This document shows positions 56,317 through 64,000 of a DNA stretch of 64,000 bases, one piece after another. The stretch is from contig JAPHQV010000015.1 in assembly GCA_026197075.1 (NCBI GenBank), forward strand, positions 124,001 through 188,000, read 5' to 3'. Below the pieces are notes generated by a model. The model ran no database searches. It saw only the letters and a program-made list of their open reading frames with translations, and had not been told where the DNA came from. Each line of letters starts with the position of its first letter. Position 1 is the first letter of the stretch. Made by a program: the position numbers and the translations under genes. The DNA comes from Gammaproteobacteria bacterium (GTDB lineage Bacteria > Pseudomonadota > Gammaproteobacteria > DSM-19610).

Positions 56317-57702
56317 TCAGATCACCCGGGAGAAGGTCTGCCCCGGCTGGCGGGCGCGCAGGTAGCGGTCGAAGACCATGCAGATATTGCGGATCAGCAG
56401 CCGCCCGGCGGGTTGCACCCGGATGCCCTCGCCGTCCAGCGCCAGCAGACCATCCCGTTCCATGGCCGCCAGCTCCGTCAGTTCGGTGGCGAAATAATCC
56501 CGGAAGACGATGCCGAAGGCCGACTCGATGGCAGCGAAGTCGAGGTGGAAATGGCAGATCAGCTCGTTGATCACCTGGCGCCGCAGTACATCGTCTTCAT
56601 CGAGTTCATAGCCACGGAACACGGGCAGGTGGCCGGCATCGAGGTCCGCATAGTATTCCTCGATATCGCGCCGATTCTGGATGTAGTGGTGGCTCACCTT
56701 GCCGATGGAGGTGACCCCCATGGCCACCAGGTCGCAATCGGCATGGGTCGAGTAGCCCTGGAAGTTACGGTACAGGGTGCCTTCCCGCTGGGCCACCGCC
56801 AGCTCGTCGTCGGGACGGGCGAAATGATCCATTCCGATGTAGACATAGCCCGCCGCCAGCAGCTGCTCCGTGGTGCGCTGCAGGATGCGCAGCTTCTCGT
56901 CCGGCGAGGGCAGGTCGGCGGCATTGATCTGGCGTTGCGTCTTGAACCGTTCGGGCATGTGGGCGTAGTTGAATACCGACAGGCGGTCGGGCGTCACCTC
57001 CAGCACCTTGTCCACTGTGGCGGCGAAGCTGGCCTCGCTCTGCAGCGGCAACCCATAGATCAGATCCAGGCTCACGGAGCGGAAACCGGTGCGCCGCGCC
57101 TCCTCGATCACCCCGAAGGTCATGGACTCGGGCTGGATGCGATTGACCGCCTTCTGCACCCGGGGATCGAAATCCTGCACCCCCAGGCTCAGGCGGTTGA
57201 AGCCCAGGGCACGCAGGGCGTCGATGGTGTCGTCACGTACCTCGCGCGGGTCGATCTCGATGGAATATTCGCCGCGGTCACCGTCCAGCAGGCGAAAATG
57301 TTCCCCGGTGACCGCCATCAGTTCCTGCATCTGCTCCGTGGTCAGGAAGGTGGGCGTGCCGCCGCCCCAGTGCAACTGCTCCACTGGCCGCTCGCGGTCA
57401 TAGAGCGCACCCTGCAGGGCGATCTCGCGATAGAGGCGATCGAGATAGGGCTGGGCCCGGCTGCGGTTGTTGGTGATGATCTTGTTGCAGGCGCAGTAGA
57501 AGCACACCCGGGCACAGAAGGGAATGTGGAAATACAGCGACAGGGGTCCCTGTGCGGCATTACTGGCCTGCGCCCAGGATGCATAGCGTTCGGGGCTGAT
57601 GCCCGTATGAAAATCCGCCGCCGTGGGATAGGAGGTATAGCGCGGCCCGGCCACGTCATAGCGGCGGATGAGATCGGGGTTGAAGAGTTCTCGCGTATCC
57701 AT
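56317..57702 (-). CDS. hemN: oxygen-independent coproporphyrinogen III oxidase
   Basis: HemN is the radical-SAM enzyme that makes protoporphyrinogen IX without oxygen. The 461-aa protein has RYTSYPTAADF and the cluster motif CARVCFYCAC (CxxxCxxC plus the extra Cys). It continues with the SAM region QLHWGGGTPTFL, GVQDFDPRVQKAVNRIQP, and the C-terminal HemN domain. ATG 57702 follows AGGGA. An FNR-type site and a -10 lie upstream at class II spacing, which predicts induction at low oxygen. Confidence 0.96.
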   Translation of the reverse strand: MDTRELFNPDLIRRYDVAGPRYTSYPTAADFHTGISPERYASWAQASNAAQGPLSLYFHIPFCARVCFYCACNKIITNNRSRAQPYLDRLYREIALQGALYDRERPVEQLHWGGGTPTFLTTEQMQELMAVTGEHFRLLDGDRGEYSIEIDPREVRDDTIDALRALGFNRLSLGVQDFDPRVQKAVNRIQPESMTFGVIEEARRTGFRSVSLDLIYGLPLQSEASFAATVDKVLEVTPDRLSVFNYAHMPERFKTQRQINAADLPSPDEKLRILQRTTEQLLAAGYVYIGMDHFARPDDELAVAQREGTLYRNFQGYSTHADCDLVAMGVTSIGKVSHHYIQNRRDIEEYYADLDAGHLPVFRGYELDEDDVLRRQVINELICHFHLDFAAIESAFGIVFRDYFATELTELAAMERDGLLALDGEGIRVQPAGRLLIRNICMVFDRYLRARQPGQTFSRVI

Positions 57703-57727
57703 GGGTCCCTCGCTCGATGTGGTCCCC

Positions 57728-57769
57728 AGCTTAGGCAGCGGGGCGTGGGTCAACCTTGACGCGGATCAA
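57728..57769 (-). promoter_or_regulatory. FNR/Anr-dependent class II promoter of hemN
   Basis: On the minus strand TTGAT-CCGC-GTCAA (57769-57756) matches the FNR consensus but for one base. Its centre is 41.5 bases from a predicted start at about 57721, and TAAGCT (57733-57728) sits at -10. This is the standard arrangement for activation by FNR. The ATG is about 19 bases further on. Confidence 0.7.
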
Positions 57770-57827
57770 TTTTCATCCAGATTCAATCCCTGCTTTTGGG
57801 TGCGGTTTATCATGATTGAAAACAATT

Positions 57828-57924
57828 GTTACACCGCAAAGGCGCAAAGCACGCAAAGAAGTTCATGTAAGTTCCCTACAAGACAGGATGTCACCTTTGC
57901 GTGCTTTGCGCCTTTGCGGTGAAC
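57828..57924. repeat. inverted-repeat element, CACCGCAAAG family (copy 5)
   Basis: Arms 57828-57858 and 57895-57924 are complementary except for one inserted base (CACCGCAAAGGCGCAAAG, then CACGCAAAG). It lies seven bases after the prmB stop, upstream of the hemN promoter. Confidence 0.88.
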
Positions 57925-57931
57925 ATTCCTG

Positions 57932-58867
57932 TCAAACTGACGACGCCGCGGCATCGAACTGGTCCTGGTATTCGGCCAGCTGGGCCGCCTGCAGCAGGAA
58001 CACGCCGTCGCCGCCGCGTTCGAACTCCAGCCACAGGAAGGGTACCTCGGGGAAGCGTTCCGCCAGCGCCGCCATGCTGTTACCCACCTCCACCACCAGG
58101 ATGCCGTCGGGATTCAGGTGGGCGCCCGCCTCGCGCAGGATGCGAATGGCGATGTCCAGCCCCGCCTCGCCCGCCGCCAGGCCGAGGGCAGGCTCATGGC
58201 GAAACTCGGGCGACAGCGCCTCCATCTCCGGACGGGACACGTAGGGCGGGTTACTGACGATGATGTCGTAGCGGCGACCCGCCAGGGGTGCGAACAGATC
58301 CCCCTGGTGCAGGTACAGGCGTTCCTGCAGTCCGTGCCCGACACGGTTGCGCTCCGCCACCGCCAGGGCATCGCCGGAAAGGTCCACGGCATCCACCTCG
58401 GCATCCGGGAAGGCATGGGCGCAGGCCACGGCGATGCAGCCGCTGCCGGTACACAGGTCCAGCACCCGGGTCACGCGCTCGGGATCGACCCAGGGCGCGA
58501 AGCCGGCCTCCACCAACTCGGCAATGGGCGACCTGGGTACCAGCACCCGCTCGTCCACGTAGAACTCCAGGCCGGCGAACCATGCCTCTTGGGTCAGATA
58601 GGCCGCCGGCAGGCGTTCCTCGACACGGCGCCGGAACAAGGCCAGCACGGCGTCCTTCTCCGCCTCCGTCAAGCGCGCCCCCAGGTAGTCCCGCGACAGC
58701 TCCGGCGGCAGGTGCAGGGCGTGGCGCAACAGCACGACGGCCTCATCGAGCGCATTGTCGGTGCCATGGCCGAACACCAGGCCGGCCTCCTGGAAACGGC
58801 TGGCGCCCCAGCGGATGAAATCCCGGAGGCTGTGCAACTCCCGCCGGGCCTGGTCGAATGGATCCAT
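57932..58867 (-). CDS. prmB: ribosomal protein L3 N5-glutamine methyltransferase
   Basis: PrmB methylates a glutamine of ribosomal protein L3. The 311-aa class I methyltransferase has an N-terminal helical domain ([21 protein letters not shown]), [11 protein letters not shown], the SAM loop [15 protein letters not shown], and the substrate motif [18 protein letters not shown] near residue 35 is characteristic of PrmB against PrmC. ATG 58867 was taken; the open frame above it is a shadow. It is divergent from the SCO gene. Confidence 0.94.
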   Translation of the reverse strand: MDPFDQARRELHSLRDFIRWGASRFQEAGLVFGHGTDNALDEAVVLLRHALHLPPELSRDYLGARLTEAEKDAVLALFRRRVEERLPAAYLTQEAWFAGLEFYVDERVLVPRSPIAELVEAGFAPWVDPERVTRVLDLCTGSGCIAVACAHAFPDAEVDAVDLSGDALAVAERNRVGHGLQERLYLHQGDLFAPLAGRRYDIIVSNPPYVSRPEMEALSPEFRHEPALGLAAGEAGLDIAIRILREAGAHLNPDGILVVEVGNSMAALAERFPEVPFLWLEFERGGDGVFLLQAAQLAEYQDQFDAAASSV

Positions 58868-58973
58868 GCTGTCGATCTGCCTGAGAAAACAAAGACGACA
58901 TGATACAGCATGTAACCGGGATCCCGGTGAATCCAGGTGCCTGGCCCGCCCCGCTGTGGAATAATGGGCGCCC

Positions 58974-59636
58974 ATGAGCGACCCCAACGAAACACGCAAG
59001 CCCTCTTCCGATTTCCTCTGGCTGATTCCGGGCCTGATCCTGGGTGGCCTGCTCTGGTTCCTGTACCAGCAGTGGCAGGCCCCCGTAGCCCCCACCAATC
59101 CGTCTATCGAGCACGGTACCTGGCTGACACCGGCCCAGATCATCCCCGACTACGCCCTGCTGGACCACCGGGGCGAGGACTTCACGCCGGCCCGCCTGCA
59201 GGGCCAGTGGACCTTCATGTTCTTCGGCTTCACCCACTGTCCGGACGTCTGTCCCACCACCATGGCCCTGCTCGACAACGTGGCCAAGCGGGCAGAGAAG
59301 CAAGGACTGCCCGCCCCCCAGGTGGTGTTCGTGTCCGTGGACCCGGTGCGCGACACGGTGGAACAGCTGAGTCGCTATGTACCCTACTTCAACGAGGATT
59401 TCATCGGCGTCACCGGCTCCATGGTCGAGATCAATCGCATGACCCGCAACCTGGGCATCGTATACGCCTACGACGAGCCCAAGGAGCCGGGTGGCGACTA
59501 CGAAGTGGATCATTCCGCCGCCATCCTGCTGTTCAATCCGCAAGGCCACTACACCGCCATGTTTGGCGCACCCCACAGTGCCGCGGGCCTGGCCAGTGAC
59601 TATGCCCGCATCCTCCAACACTTCGAGACCAAATAA
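58974..59636 (+). CDS. SCO/SenC-family copper metallochaperone
   Basis: SCO proteins deliver copper to, or reduce cysteines of, the CuA site of cytochrome oxidase in the periplasm. The 220-aa product is anchored by one helix (about residues 14-31) and has the thioredoxin-like fold with C89-PDV-C93 and the third copper ligand His180 in VDHSAAI. Its stop overlaps the PCuAC start (TAATG), so they are coupled. Together with PCuAC it forms the usual CuA-assembly pair. No oxidase gene is nearby. Confidence 0.93.
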   Translation: MSDPNETRKPSSDFLWLIPGLILGGLLWFLYQQWQAPVAPTNPSIEHGTWLTPAQIIPDYALLDHRGEDFTPARLQGQWTFMFFGFTHCPDVCPTTMALLDNVAKRAEKQGLPAPQVVFVSVDPVRDTVEQLSRYVPYFNEDFIGVTGSMVEINRMTRNLGIVYAYDEPKEPGGDYEVDHSAAILLFNPQGHYTAMFGAPHSAAGLASDYARILQHFETK

Positions 59637-60100
59637 TGAAAGCGCTGCTCCGTCTGTTCCTGTTGTTTGCCCTGCCCTTTGCCAGCCAGGCCCATGAATC
59701 CACCCTGCAGGTAGAGGATGCCTGGGTGCGGGAGGCGCCGCCCACCGCCCGGGTGCTGGGCATGTTCATGCAATTGCACAATGCCGGTAGCGAGGAACTG
59801 GTCATCGAGGGCGCCAGCAGCCCGGTGTGCGAACGGGTGGAAATCCACCGCACCGTCATCGAGGAAGGGGTCGCCCGCATGATCCCCCAGGAAGAACTGC
59901 GCCTGGCACCGGGTCAGACCCTGAGCCTGGAACCCGGCAGCTACCACCTGATGCTGATCGGTCCGCACCAGGCCCTGCGCGCGGGGGATGAAGTGAAGCT
60001 CCTGATCCAGTACGACGGCAACCACGTGCAGCGCATCGTCGCGCCCGTGCGCAACGACCGGGGCGGGGACATGGACCACTCGCACCATCATCACCACTGA
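59636..60100 (+). CDS. periplasmic copper chaperone PCu(A)C with histidine tail
   Basis: The 154-aa product has a signal peptide ([19 protein letters not shown]) and the exact Cu(I)-site pattern H-X10-M-X21-H-X-M, running from EIHRT to YHLML. It ends in MDHSHHHHH, a natural histidine tail likely to bind a further Cu(II). PCuAC hands copper to SCO and to cytochrome oxidase subunit II. It is coupled to the SCO gene and followed after three bases by psd. Confidence 0.95.
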   Translation: MKALLRLFLLFALPFASQAHESTLQVEDAWVREAPPTARVLGMFMQLHNAGSEELVIEGASSPVCERVEIHRTVIEEGVARMIPQEELRLAPGQTLSLEPGSYHLMLIGPHQALRAGDEVKLLIQYDGNHVQRIVAPVRNDRGGDMDHSHHHHH

Positions 60101-60103
60101 CCC

Positions 60104-60982
60104 ATGCCTACCGAGGACGCACGTCGCGCCAGCTTCCTGGACCATCTCAAGTCCTGGGCCCTTTACCCCCTGCCTCACCACCTGCTGTCCCGGCTGATGC
60201 TGGCCCTCACGCGCCTGGAGTGCCCGCGGCTGGTACCGTCCGCGATCCGCCTGTTCAGCCGCCATTTCCGGGTAAACCTGGAGGAGGCCCGGGAACCGGA
60301 TCCCGCCGCCTACTCCAGTTTCAATGCCTTTTTCACCCGCGACCTGAAACCCGGGGCACGTCCGCTGGATGACGGCCGCGACAGCATCCTCAGCCCCGCC
60401 GATGGCACCGTGAGCCAGTGTGGCGCCATCGAGGCCGGCCGGCTGTTCCAGGCCAAGGGCCGCGACTACTCCCTGCTGGAATTGCTGGGTGGCGATCCAG
60501 ACCGCGCTGCGCAGTTCGAGGAGGGCAGCTTCAGTACCGTCTACCTTTCCCCGCGGGACTATCACCGGGTGCACATGCCGCTGGCGGGCACCCTGCGCGA
60601 GACCGTCTATGTCCCCGGGCGGCTGTTCAGCGTCGCGCCCCACACGGTACGCACCATCCCCCGGCTGTTTGCCCGCAACGAGCGCCTGGTCTGCCTGTTC
60701 GATACGGACCATGGCCCCATGGCCGTGGTCCTGGTGGGCGCCATCTTCGTGGCCTGCATCGAGACCATCTGGACCGGTGTCGCCACCCCACCCCACACCG
60801 GCCGCATTCGCGTCGAGACGCCCCCCGATCATGTCCAGCTGGCCCGGGGGGCGGAACTGGGTCGCTTCAACATGGGCTCCACCGTCATCCTGTTGTTCGG
60901 CAAGGATCGGGCCCGCTGGGAGGCCGCCTGTGGTGCCAGTGCAGCGGTGCGAATGGGGCAGCGGATCGGGAGTGTTCAGTAG
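60104..60982 (+). CDS. psd: phosphatidylserine decarboxylase proenzyme
   Basis: Psd makes phosphatidylethanolamine at the inner membrane. The 292-aa proenzyme of the bacterial type I form has FNAFFTRDLKPGARPL, SPADGTVSQCG, YLSPRDYHRVHMP, and the self-cleavage site NMGST, where the Ser near residue 259 becomes the pyruvoyl group. The family usually reads LGST; Met replaces Leu here. It begins three bases after the PCuAC stop and probably shares its transcript. Confidence 0.96.
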   Translation: MPTEDARRASFLDHLKSWALYPLPHHLLSRLMLALTRLECPRLVPSAIRLFSRHFRVNLEEAREPDPAAYSSFNAFFTRDLKPGARPLDDGRDSILSPADGTVSQCGAIEAGRLFQAKGRDYSLLELLGGDPDRAAQFEEGSFSTVYLSPRDYHRVHMPLAGTLRETVYVPGRLFSVAPHTVRTIPRLFARNERLVCLFDTDHGPMAVVLVGAIFVACIETIWTGVATPPHTGRIRVETPPDHVQLARGAELGRFNMGSTVILLFGKDRARWEAACGASAAVRMGQRIGSVQ

Positions 60983-60992
60983 AAAAAAGGCG

Positions 60993-61106
60993 GATTCGGG
61001 AGGGCGGGGCCTCCTTGCCGGACCGTAGGCCGCATGGACGCGGCCTTCGAGCGTACAGGGATGTATTTACAGCGAGTCCGGCAAGGAGGCCCCGTCCTTC
61101 CGAATC
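60993..61106. repeat. long hairpin element B with conserved double-hairpin core
   Basis: Arms 60993-61023 and 61076-61106 are complementary over 31 bases with two mismatches (GGGGCCTCCTTGCCGGAC in the perfect inner part). The core 61024-61075 is 52 bases, and its reverse complement matches the core of element A at 42 of 52 positions, including TACATCCCTGTA and two GGCCGC/GCGGCC stems. It lies between psd and suhB and may end psd transcription. Confidence 0.85.
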
Positions 61107-61177
61107 ACTCCTTCTGCTGCCATACCCTCCCAAGTCTGGTATCCTGTGCCGCCCTTGAACCGCAGGAATCACCCTCC

Positions 61178-61978
61178 GTGCATCCCATGCTCAACATCGC
61201 GGTGCGTGCCGCGCGCGCTGCCGGCAACGTCATCCTCCGGTACGCCAACCGCATCGATGAACTCACCATCACCTCCAAGGACCAGCACGATTTCGTCTCC
61301 GAGGTGGACCGGGAAGCCGAGGCGCGGATCATCCAGATCCTGCGCAAGGCCTATCCCGATCATGCCATCCTGGCGGAGGAAAGCGGGGCCAGCGGCGGCA
61401 ATGACGAGTACCAGTGGATCATCGATCCCCTGGATGGCACCACCAACTTTCTGCACGGCTTTCCCCAGTTCGCCGTCTCCATCGGCCTGAAGCACAAGGG
61501 CCGGCTCTACCAGGGCGTGGTGTACGATCCCGTCCGCGAGGAACTTTTCACCGCCAGCCAGGGCGGCGGGGCGCTGCTCAATGACCGGCGCATCCGCGTG
61601 ACCAAACAGGTGGGACTGTCCGGCGCCCTGATCGGGACCGGCTTCCCCTTCCGGCAACCGCAGCACCTGGAGGCCTACCTGAACATGTTCCGTGCCGTGC
61701 ACCAGGACACCGCCGGCATCCGCCGCGCCGGCTCGGCGGCCCTGGACCTGGCCTATGTGGCCGCCGGCCGCCTGGATGGTTTCTGGGAGATCGGCCTGAG
61801 CCCCTGGGACATGGCCGCCGGTGTGTTGCTGGTACGCGAGGCCGGTGGCCTGGTGGGTGACTTCGGTGGTGGCGATGATTTCCTGGACACCGGCAACCTG
61901 GTGGCCGCCCCGCCCAAGGTCTTCCCCGCCCTGCTGCGCGCCATTCGCCCCCATCTCGGTTCCGCCCTGCCCCGTTGA
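61178..61978 (+). CDS. suhB: inositol-1-monophosphatase family protein SuhB
   Basis: SuhB is an inositol monophosphatase and, in E. coli, a ribosome-biogenesis/antitermination factor that binds RNA polymerase with Nus proteins. The 266-aa product has the metal sites ILAEESG and WIIDPLDGTTNFLHG, and the C-terminal GLSPWDMAAGVLLVREAGG. GTG 61178 was chosen because AGGA is ten bases upstream and the product then begins MHPMLNIAVRAAR, the same as E. coli SuhB; ATG 61187 lacks a site. Closeness to secF/secD matches Pseudomonas. Confidence 0.95.
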   Translation: MHPMLNIAVRAARAAGNVILRYANRIDELTITSKDQHDFVSEVDREAEARIIQILRKAYPDHAILAEESGASGGNDEYQWIIDPLDGTTNFLHGFPQFAVSIGLKHKGRLYQGVVYDPVREELFTASQGGGALLNDRRIRVTKQVGLSGALIGTGFPFRQPQHLEAYLNMFRAVHQDTAGIRRAGSAALDLAYVAAGRLDGFWEIGLSPWDMAAGVLLVREAGGLVGDFGGGDDFLDTGNLVAAPPKVFPALLRAIRPHLGSALPR

Positions 61979-62160
61979 CAAGGCACGACCCGCACAGGCC
62001 GTGCAGGGCAAAACTTTAGGGCTTTTTTGCCAAGTCCGTCACCTGCATTACCTAAAGATTCCCGTCTCCCAACCGAATCCTTACCCAGGAGCACGTGCCA
62101 CGCACGCCTCGCCAAACCGGAACGGTGCCACCATAATTCCAACCATAAGAACTGGTATCT

Positions 62161-62385
62161 ATGAACATCAGCGATAAGGCACTGGAACTCATCATTCGTG
62201 ATGTATTGAGCGGCATGGAAGAACTTGCCATCGGCCAGGGATACGGCGCCTGTCTGGAAAACATGGAAATCCTGGCGGTGGAACCCGCCGAGGGACCCGC
62301 AAGCGCAGCCCCTGTGGCATCCGCATCGCAACCCCCCCAGGAAGCGGTGGTGTTGACCTTCCCGGGGCTGAAGAAAACCGCCTGA
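62161..62385 (+). CDS. small unknown protein with Ala/Pro-rich tail (74 aa)
   Basis: The product begins MNISDKALELIIRDVLSGM, a single amphipathic helix, then GQGYGACLENMEILAVEP, and an Ala/Pro/Ser linker to a short end VVLTFPGLKKTA. No membrane segment and no known family. The ribosome site is poor, but the composition is that of a real gene. A GC hairpin (62388-62409) follows the stop. Upstream, 61979-62160 shows only T-rich sequence with a weak GGCAAAA/TTTTGCC pair. Confidence 0.55.
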   Translation: MNISDKALELIIRDVLSGMEELAIGQGYGACLENMEILAVEPAEGPASAAPVASASQPPQEAVVLTFPGLKKTA

Positions 62386-62387
62386 AT

Positions 62388-62416
62388 CCCCCCGCCCCGG
62401 CGGGCGGGGTTGTTTC
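62388..62416 (+). terminator. GC hairpin after the 74-aa gene
   Basis: A C-rich run and the complementary GGCGGGCGGGG form a strong stem followed by TTGTTT, directly after the stop codon at 62385. Confidence 0.5.
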
Positions 62417-62472
62417 ACTTTCGTGACGCCTGTGCTATACCCTTTTTGACCCATGACAAAAAAGGGGGTTTT

Positions 62473-62811
62473 GTGAAGCAGTTTCTGTTGTCGTTGTTCG
62501 TTCCTCCCTTTGCCGCCTGCCGCTATGGTTGCGCCGGTTGCTGTGCCGCCCCCATCGGGGTGTTCTGGCTTGCCGGCATCACCGGCATCATCTACGGCCT
62601 GGTGGGTGGTCCCACCAATCGTTTCGGGGTCGACTGGGAATTCGTAGGATTGGGCGTGGCCACCTGGCTGGTAGCCACCATCTGGGCACGGGTCACCATC
62701 GCCGGCGCCGACGCCGACAAGTGCGCGCGCAAGACCAGCACCTTGTGCAGCAAGATCATGCCTAAAGTGGACGAAAGCGATCCCTTCGACGAGATCCGCA
62801 AGGTGCGCTGA
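62473..62811 (+). CDS. small cysteine-rich membrane protein, unknown (112 aa)
   Basis: GTG 62473 follows a GGGGG run and starts MKQFLLSLFVPPFAACRYGC. A cysteine cluster CRYGCAGCC sits just before the first membrane helix (IGVFWLAGITGIIYGLVGG). A second helix is FVGLGVATWLVATIWARV. The soluble tail has two more cysteines (DKCARKTSTLC) and an acidic end. The cysteines near the membrane could bind a metal or cofactor. No family recognised. It is followed by repeat copy 6. Confidence 0.6.
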   Translation: MKQFLLSLFVPPFAACRYGCAGCCAAPIGVFWLAGITGIIYGLVGGPTNRFGVDWEFVGLGVATWLVATIWARVTIAGADADKCARKTSTLCSKIMPKVDESDPFDEIRKVR

Positions 62812-62838
62812 ATCAGCTGATTCTGGTATCCAAACGGA

Positions 62839-62952
62839 TTTCACCGCAAAGACGCAAAGAACGCAGAGAAAGGCCGTAGCTTGGCTTGTAGCAAGCCAAG
62901 CACCGAAACATAGTAATAAGTTATCTTTGCGTTCTCTGCGCCTTTGCGGTGA
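62839..62952. repeat. inverted-repeat element, CACCGCAAAG family (copy 6)
   Basis: Arms about 62841-62868 and 62925-62952 are complementary with three mismatches (CACCGCAAAGACGCAAAGAA). A smaller palindrome GCTTGGCTTGTAGCAAGCCAAGC lies within the interior. It sits between convergent genes, just after the secF stop. Confidence 0.85.
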
Positions 62953-62992
62953 TTATGGGGTTTCAATACCCTCCGCCGCGTAAACTGATCCC

Positions 62993-63925
62993 CTAGGGAC
63001 TCTCGTCCGTCGCACCTTCCTTCTTCACGGGCATCAGGTCCTGCTTGCTCACGCCCATCGCCAATGCCACCAGGCTGGCGACGTAGATGGAGGAGTAGGT
63101 CCCCACCACCACGCCCAGCAACAGCGCCAGGGCGAAGGATCGGATCACTTCACCACCCAGCAGGTACAGGGCCAACAGCACCAGTATGGTTGTCAGGCCG
63201 GTGATGATGGTGCGCGACAGGGTCTGGTTGATGGAGAGGTTCACCACCTCCACGGCCGAACCCTTGCGCACCTTGCGGAAGTTCTCTCGAACACGATCGA
63301 ACACCACGATGGTGTCGTTCAGCGAATACCCGATCACCGCCAGCAGGGCCGCCAGGACGGTGAGATCGAATTCGATGCGGAACAGGGAGAACACCCCGAG
63401 GACCACGATCACATCGTGCACCAGGGCAGCCACCGCCCCGACCGAAAAGCGGTATTCGAATCGCAGCGCCACGTAGATCAGGACACCGATGAGGGTGTAG
63501 AGCATCGCCAGGCCACCCTGTTCCGTCAATTCCTGACCCACCTGTGGCCCTACGAATTCCTGGCGCCGCAACTCCACCTTGCTGTCACCCGCTTCCAGGA
63601 CGGACATGACCTCCTCGCTGAGCTGGGCACTGCTGCTCTCCCCGCGCGGCGCGAGGCGAATCAACACATCCCGTGCGGTACCGAAATGTTGAACCTGGGC
63701 GTCATCGAAGCCCGCCGCGGCCAACTTGTCGCGTACCTCTCCAAGCTCCACCGACTGCGGGTACCCCACCTCGATGACCGTGCCGCCGGTAAAATCGACG
63801 CCAAAGCTCAGCCCGCGTGTCAGCAGCAGCACCAGGGATGCAATGATGACCAACAGGGTCAGCGCCACCGCGATGCGGCGCTGTCCCATGAAGTCGATGG
63901 CGGTCTCTTTCCTGAAAAATTCCAT
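62993..63925 (-). CDS. secF: protein translocase subunit SecF
   Basis: SecF works with SecD and YajC to drive late steps of Sec export using the proton gradient. The 310-aa protein has a first helix (RRIAVALTLLVIIASLVLLLT), the periplasmic start GLSFGVDFTGGTVIEVGYP, and five further helices. These include LAALLAVIGYSLNDTIVVFDRVREN, a hallmark of SecF, and the family NQTLSRTIITG. GGAGGAG precedes the ATG. secD ends 15 bases upstream on the same strand. Confidence 0.97.
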   Translation of the reverse strand: MEFFRKETAIDFMGQRRIAVALTLLVIIASLVLLLTRGLSFGVDFTGGTVIEVGYPQSVELGEVRDKLAAAGFDDAQVQHFGTARDVLIRLAPRGESSSAQLSEEVMSVLEAGDSKVELRRQEFVGPQVGQELTEQGGLAMLYTLIGVLIYVALRFEYRFSVGAVAALVHDVIVVLGVFSLFRIEFDLTVLAALLAVIGYSLNDTIVVFDRVRENFRKVRKGSAVEVVNLSINQTLSRTIITGLTTILVLLALYLLGGEVIRSFALALLLGVVVGTYSSIYVASLVALAMGVSKQDLMPVKKEGATDESP

Positions 63926-63940
63926 GAGTGCTCCTCCGCC

Positions 63941-64000
63941 CTATACCGACAGGCGCGTCACGCGCCGGCCGCCATAGATCAGGTTGATGACCGCGCGGGT
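63941..64000 (-). CDS. secD: protein translocase subunit SecD, C-terminal 19 residues only
   Basis: The last codons read TRAVINLIYGGRRVTRLSV and a stop at 63941, matching the SecD C terminus (NLLYGGKRVKKLSI in E. coli). The rest of the gene is beyond the right edge. It is the upstream partner of secF. Confidence 0.85.
   Translation of the reverse strand, partial: TRAVINLIYGGRRVTRLSV

Noticed and set aside
60104-61158. Alternative plus-strand frames through psd running into the repeat
   Set aside because: The psd frame has all family motifs; the others are frame-shifted shadows extended by the hairpin element.
61979-62160. Terminator after suhB
   Set aside because: A T6 run is present, but the stem before it (GGCAAAA/TTTTGCC) encloses rather than precedes the T run; too weak to list.

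Overview
The window reads as chromosomal core genome of a GC-rich gammaproteobacterium. Gene order fits the Chromatiales/Ectothiorhodospiraceae-Pseudomonas side of the class: hupB-lon-clpX-clpP-tig with tRNAs, then metZ-purF-cvpA-SPOR-folC-accD-trpA-trpB-trpF-truA, then fimV-asd-leuB-leuD-leuC-LysR, then suhB next to secF/secD. A Thioalkalivibrio-like chemolithotroph is a reasonable guess, but this is inference from synteny and protein style, not a database result. No phage, transposase, rRNA or CRISPR is visible.

Layout. 1-7.6 kb: a partial methyltransferase, mltD, a Rieske-derived protein without its cluster ligands, a class V aminotransferase, a fused two-ATPase peptide ABC protein and fabI. 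7.6-18.8 kb: a dicarboxylate symporter, then a minus-strand proteostasis block (tig, clpP, clpX, lon, hupB, ppiD). tRNA-Val/Asp sit inside this block and tRNA-Pro/Arg/His/Lys/Leu lie ahead of it. lon has a near-consensus heat-shock (sigma-32) promoter. 18.9-27 kb: folD, a membrane GGDEF-EAL protein coupled to a small membrane protein behind a perfect FNR-type box, cysS, a cyclophilin with two usable starts, lpxH, a DUF455 protein and an unknown 113-aa protein. 27-37.2 kb: the conserved metZ-to-truA block, with metZ preceded by a SAM-II riboswitch and an intrinsic terminator.

37.2-42.8 kb: an accessory block of mixed orientation (CbiQ-like protein, orphan histidine kinase, MgtC/DUF4010 protein, tandem thioredoxin protein with a 25-codon leader ORF, rnk) that separates truA from fimV. 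42.8-51 kb: fimV, asd, leuBDC and a divergent LysR regulator. 51-64 kb: metA with an upstream P-loop ATPase gene, an MFS transporter, aroC, hemN with a well-placed FNR site, prmB, a copper/phospholipid operon (SCO, PCuAC, psd), suhB, two small unknown genes, secF and the end of secD.

Two families of non-coding repeats are the least explained content. One consists of long inverted repeats with arms like CACCGCAAAGGCGCAAAG; six full copies and two related variants sit in intergenic gaps, and two copies with an identical 46-bp centre flank leuD in opposite orientation. The other has two copies of a conserved 52-bp double-hairpin core, at 4.3 kb and 61.0 kb, each enclosed by long complementary arms whose sequence differs between the copies.
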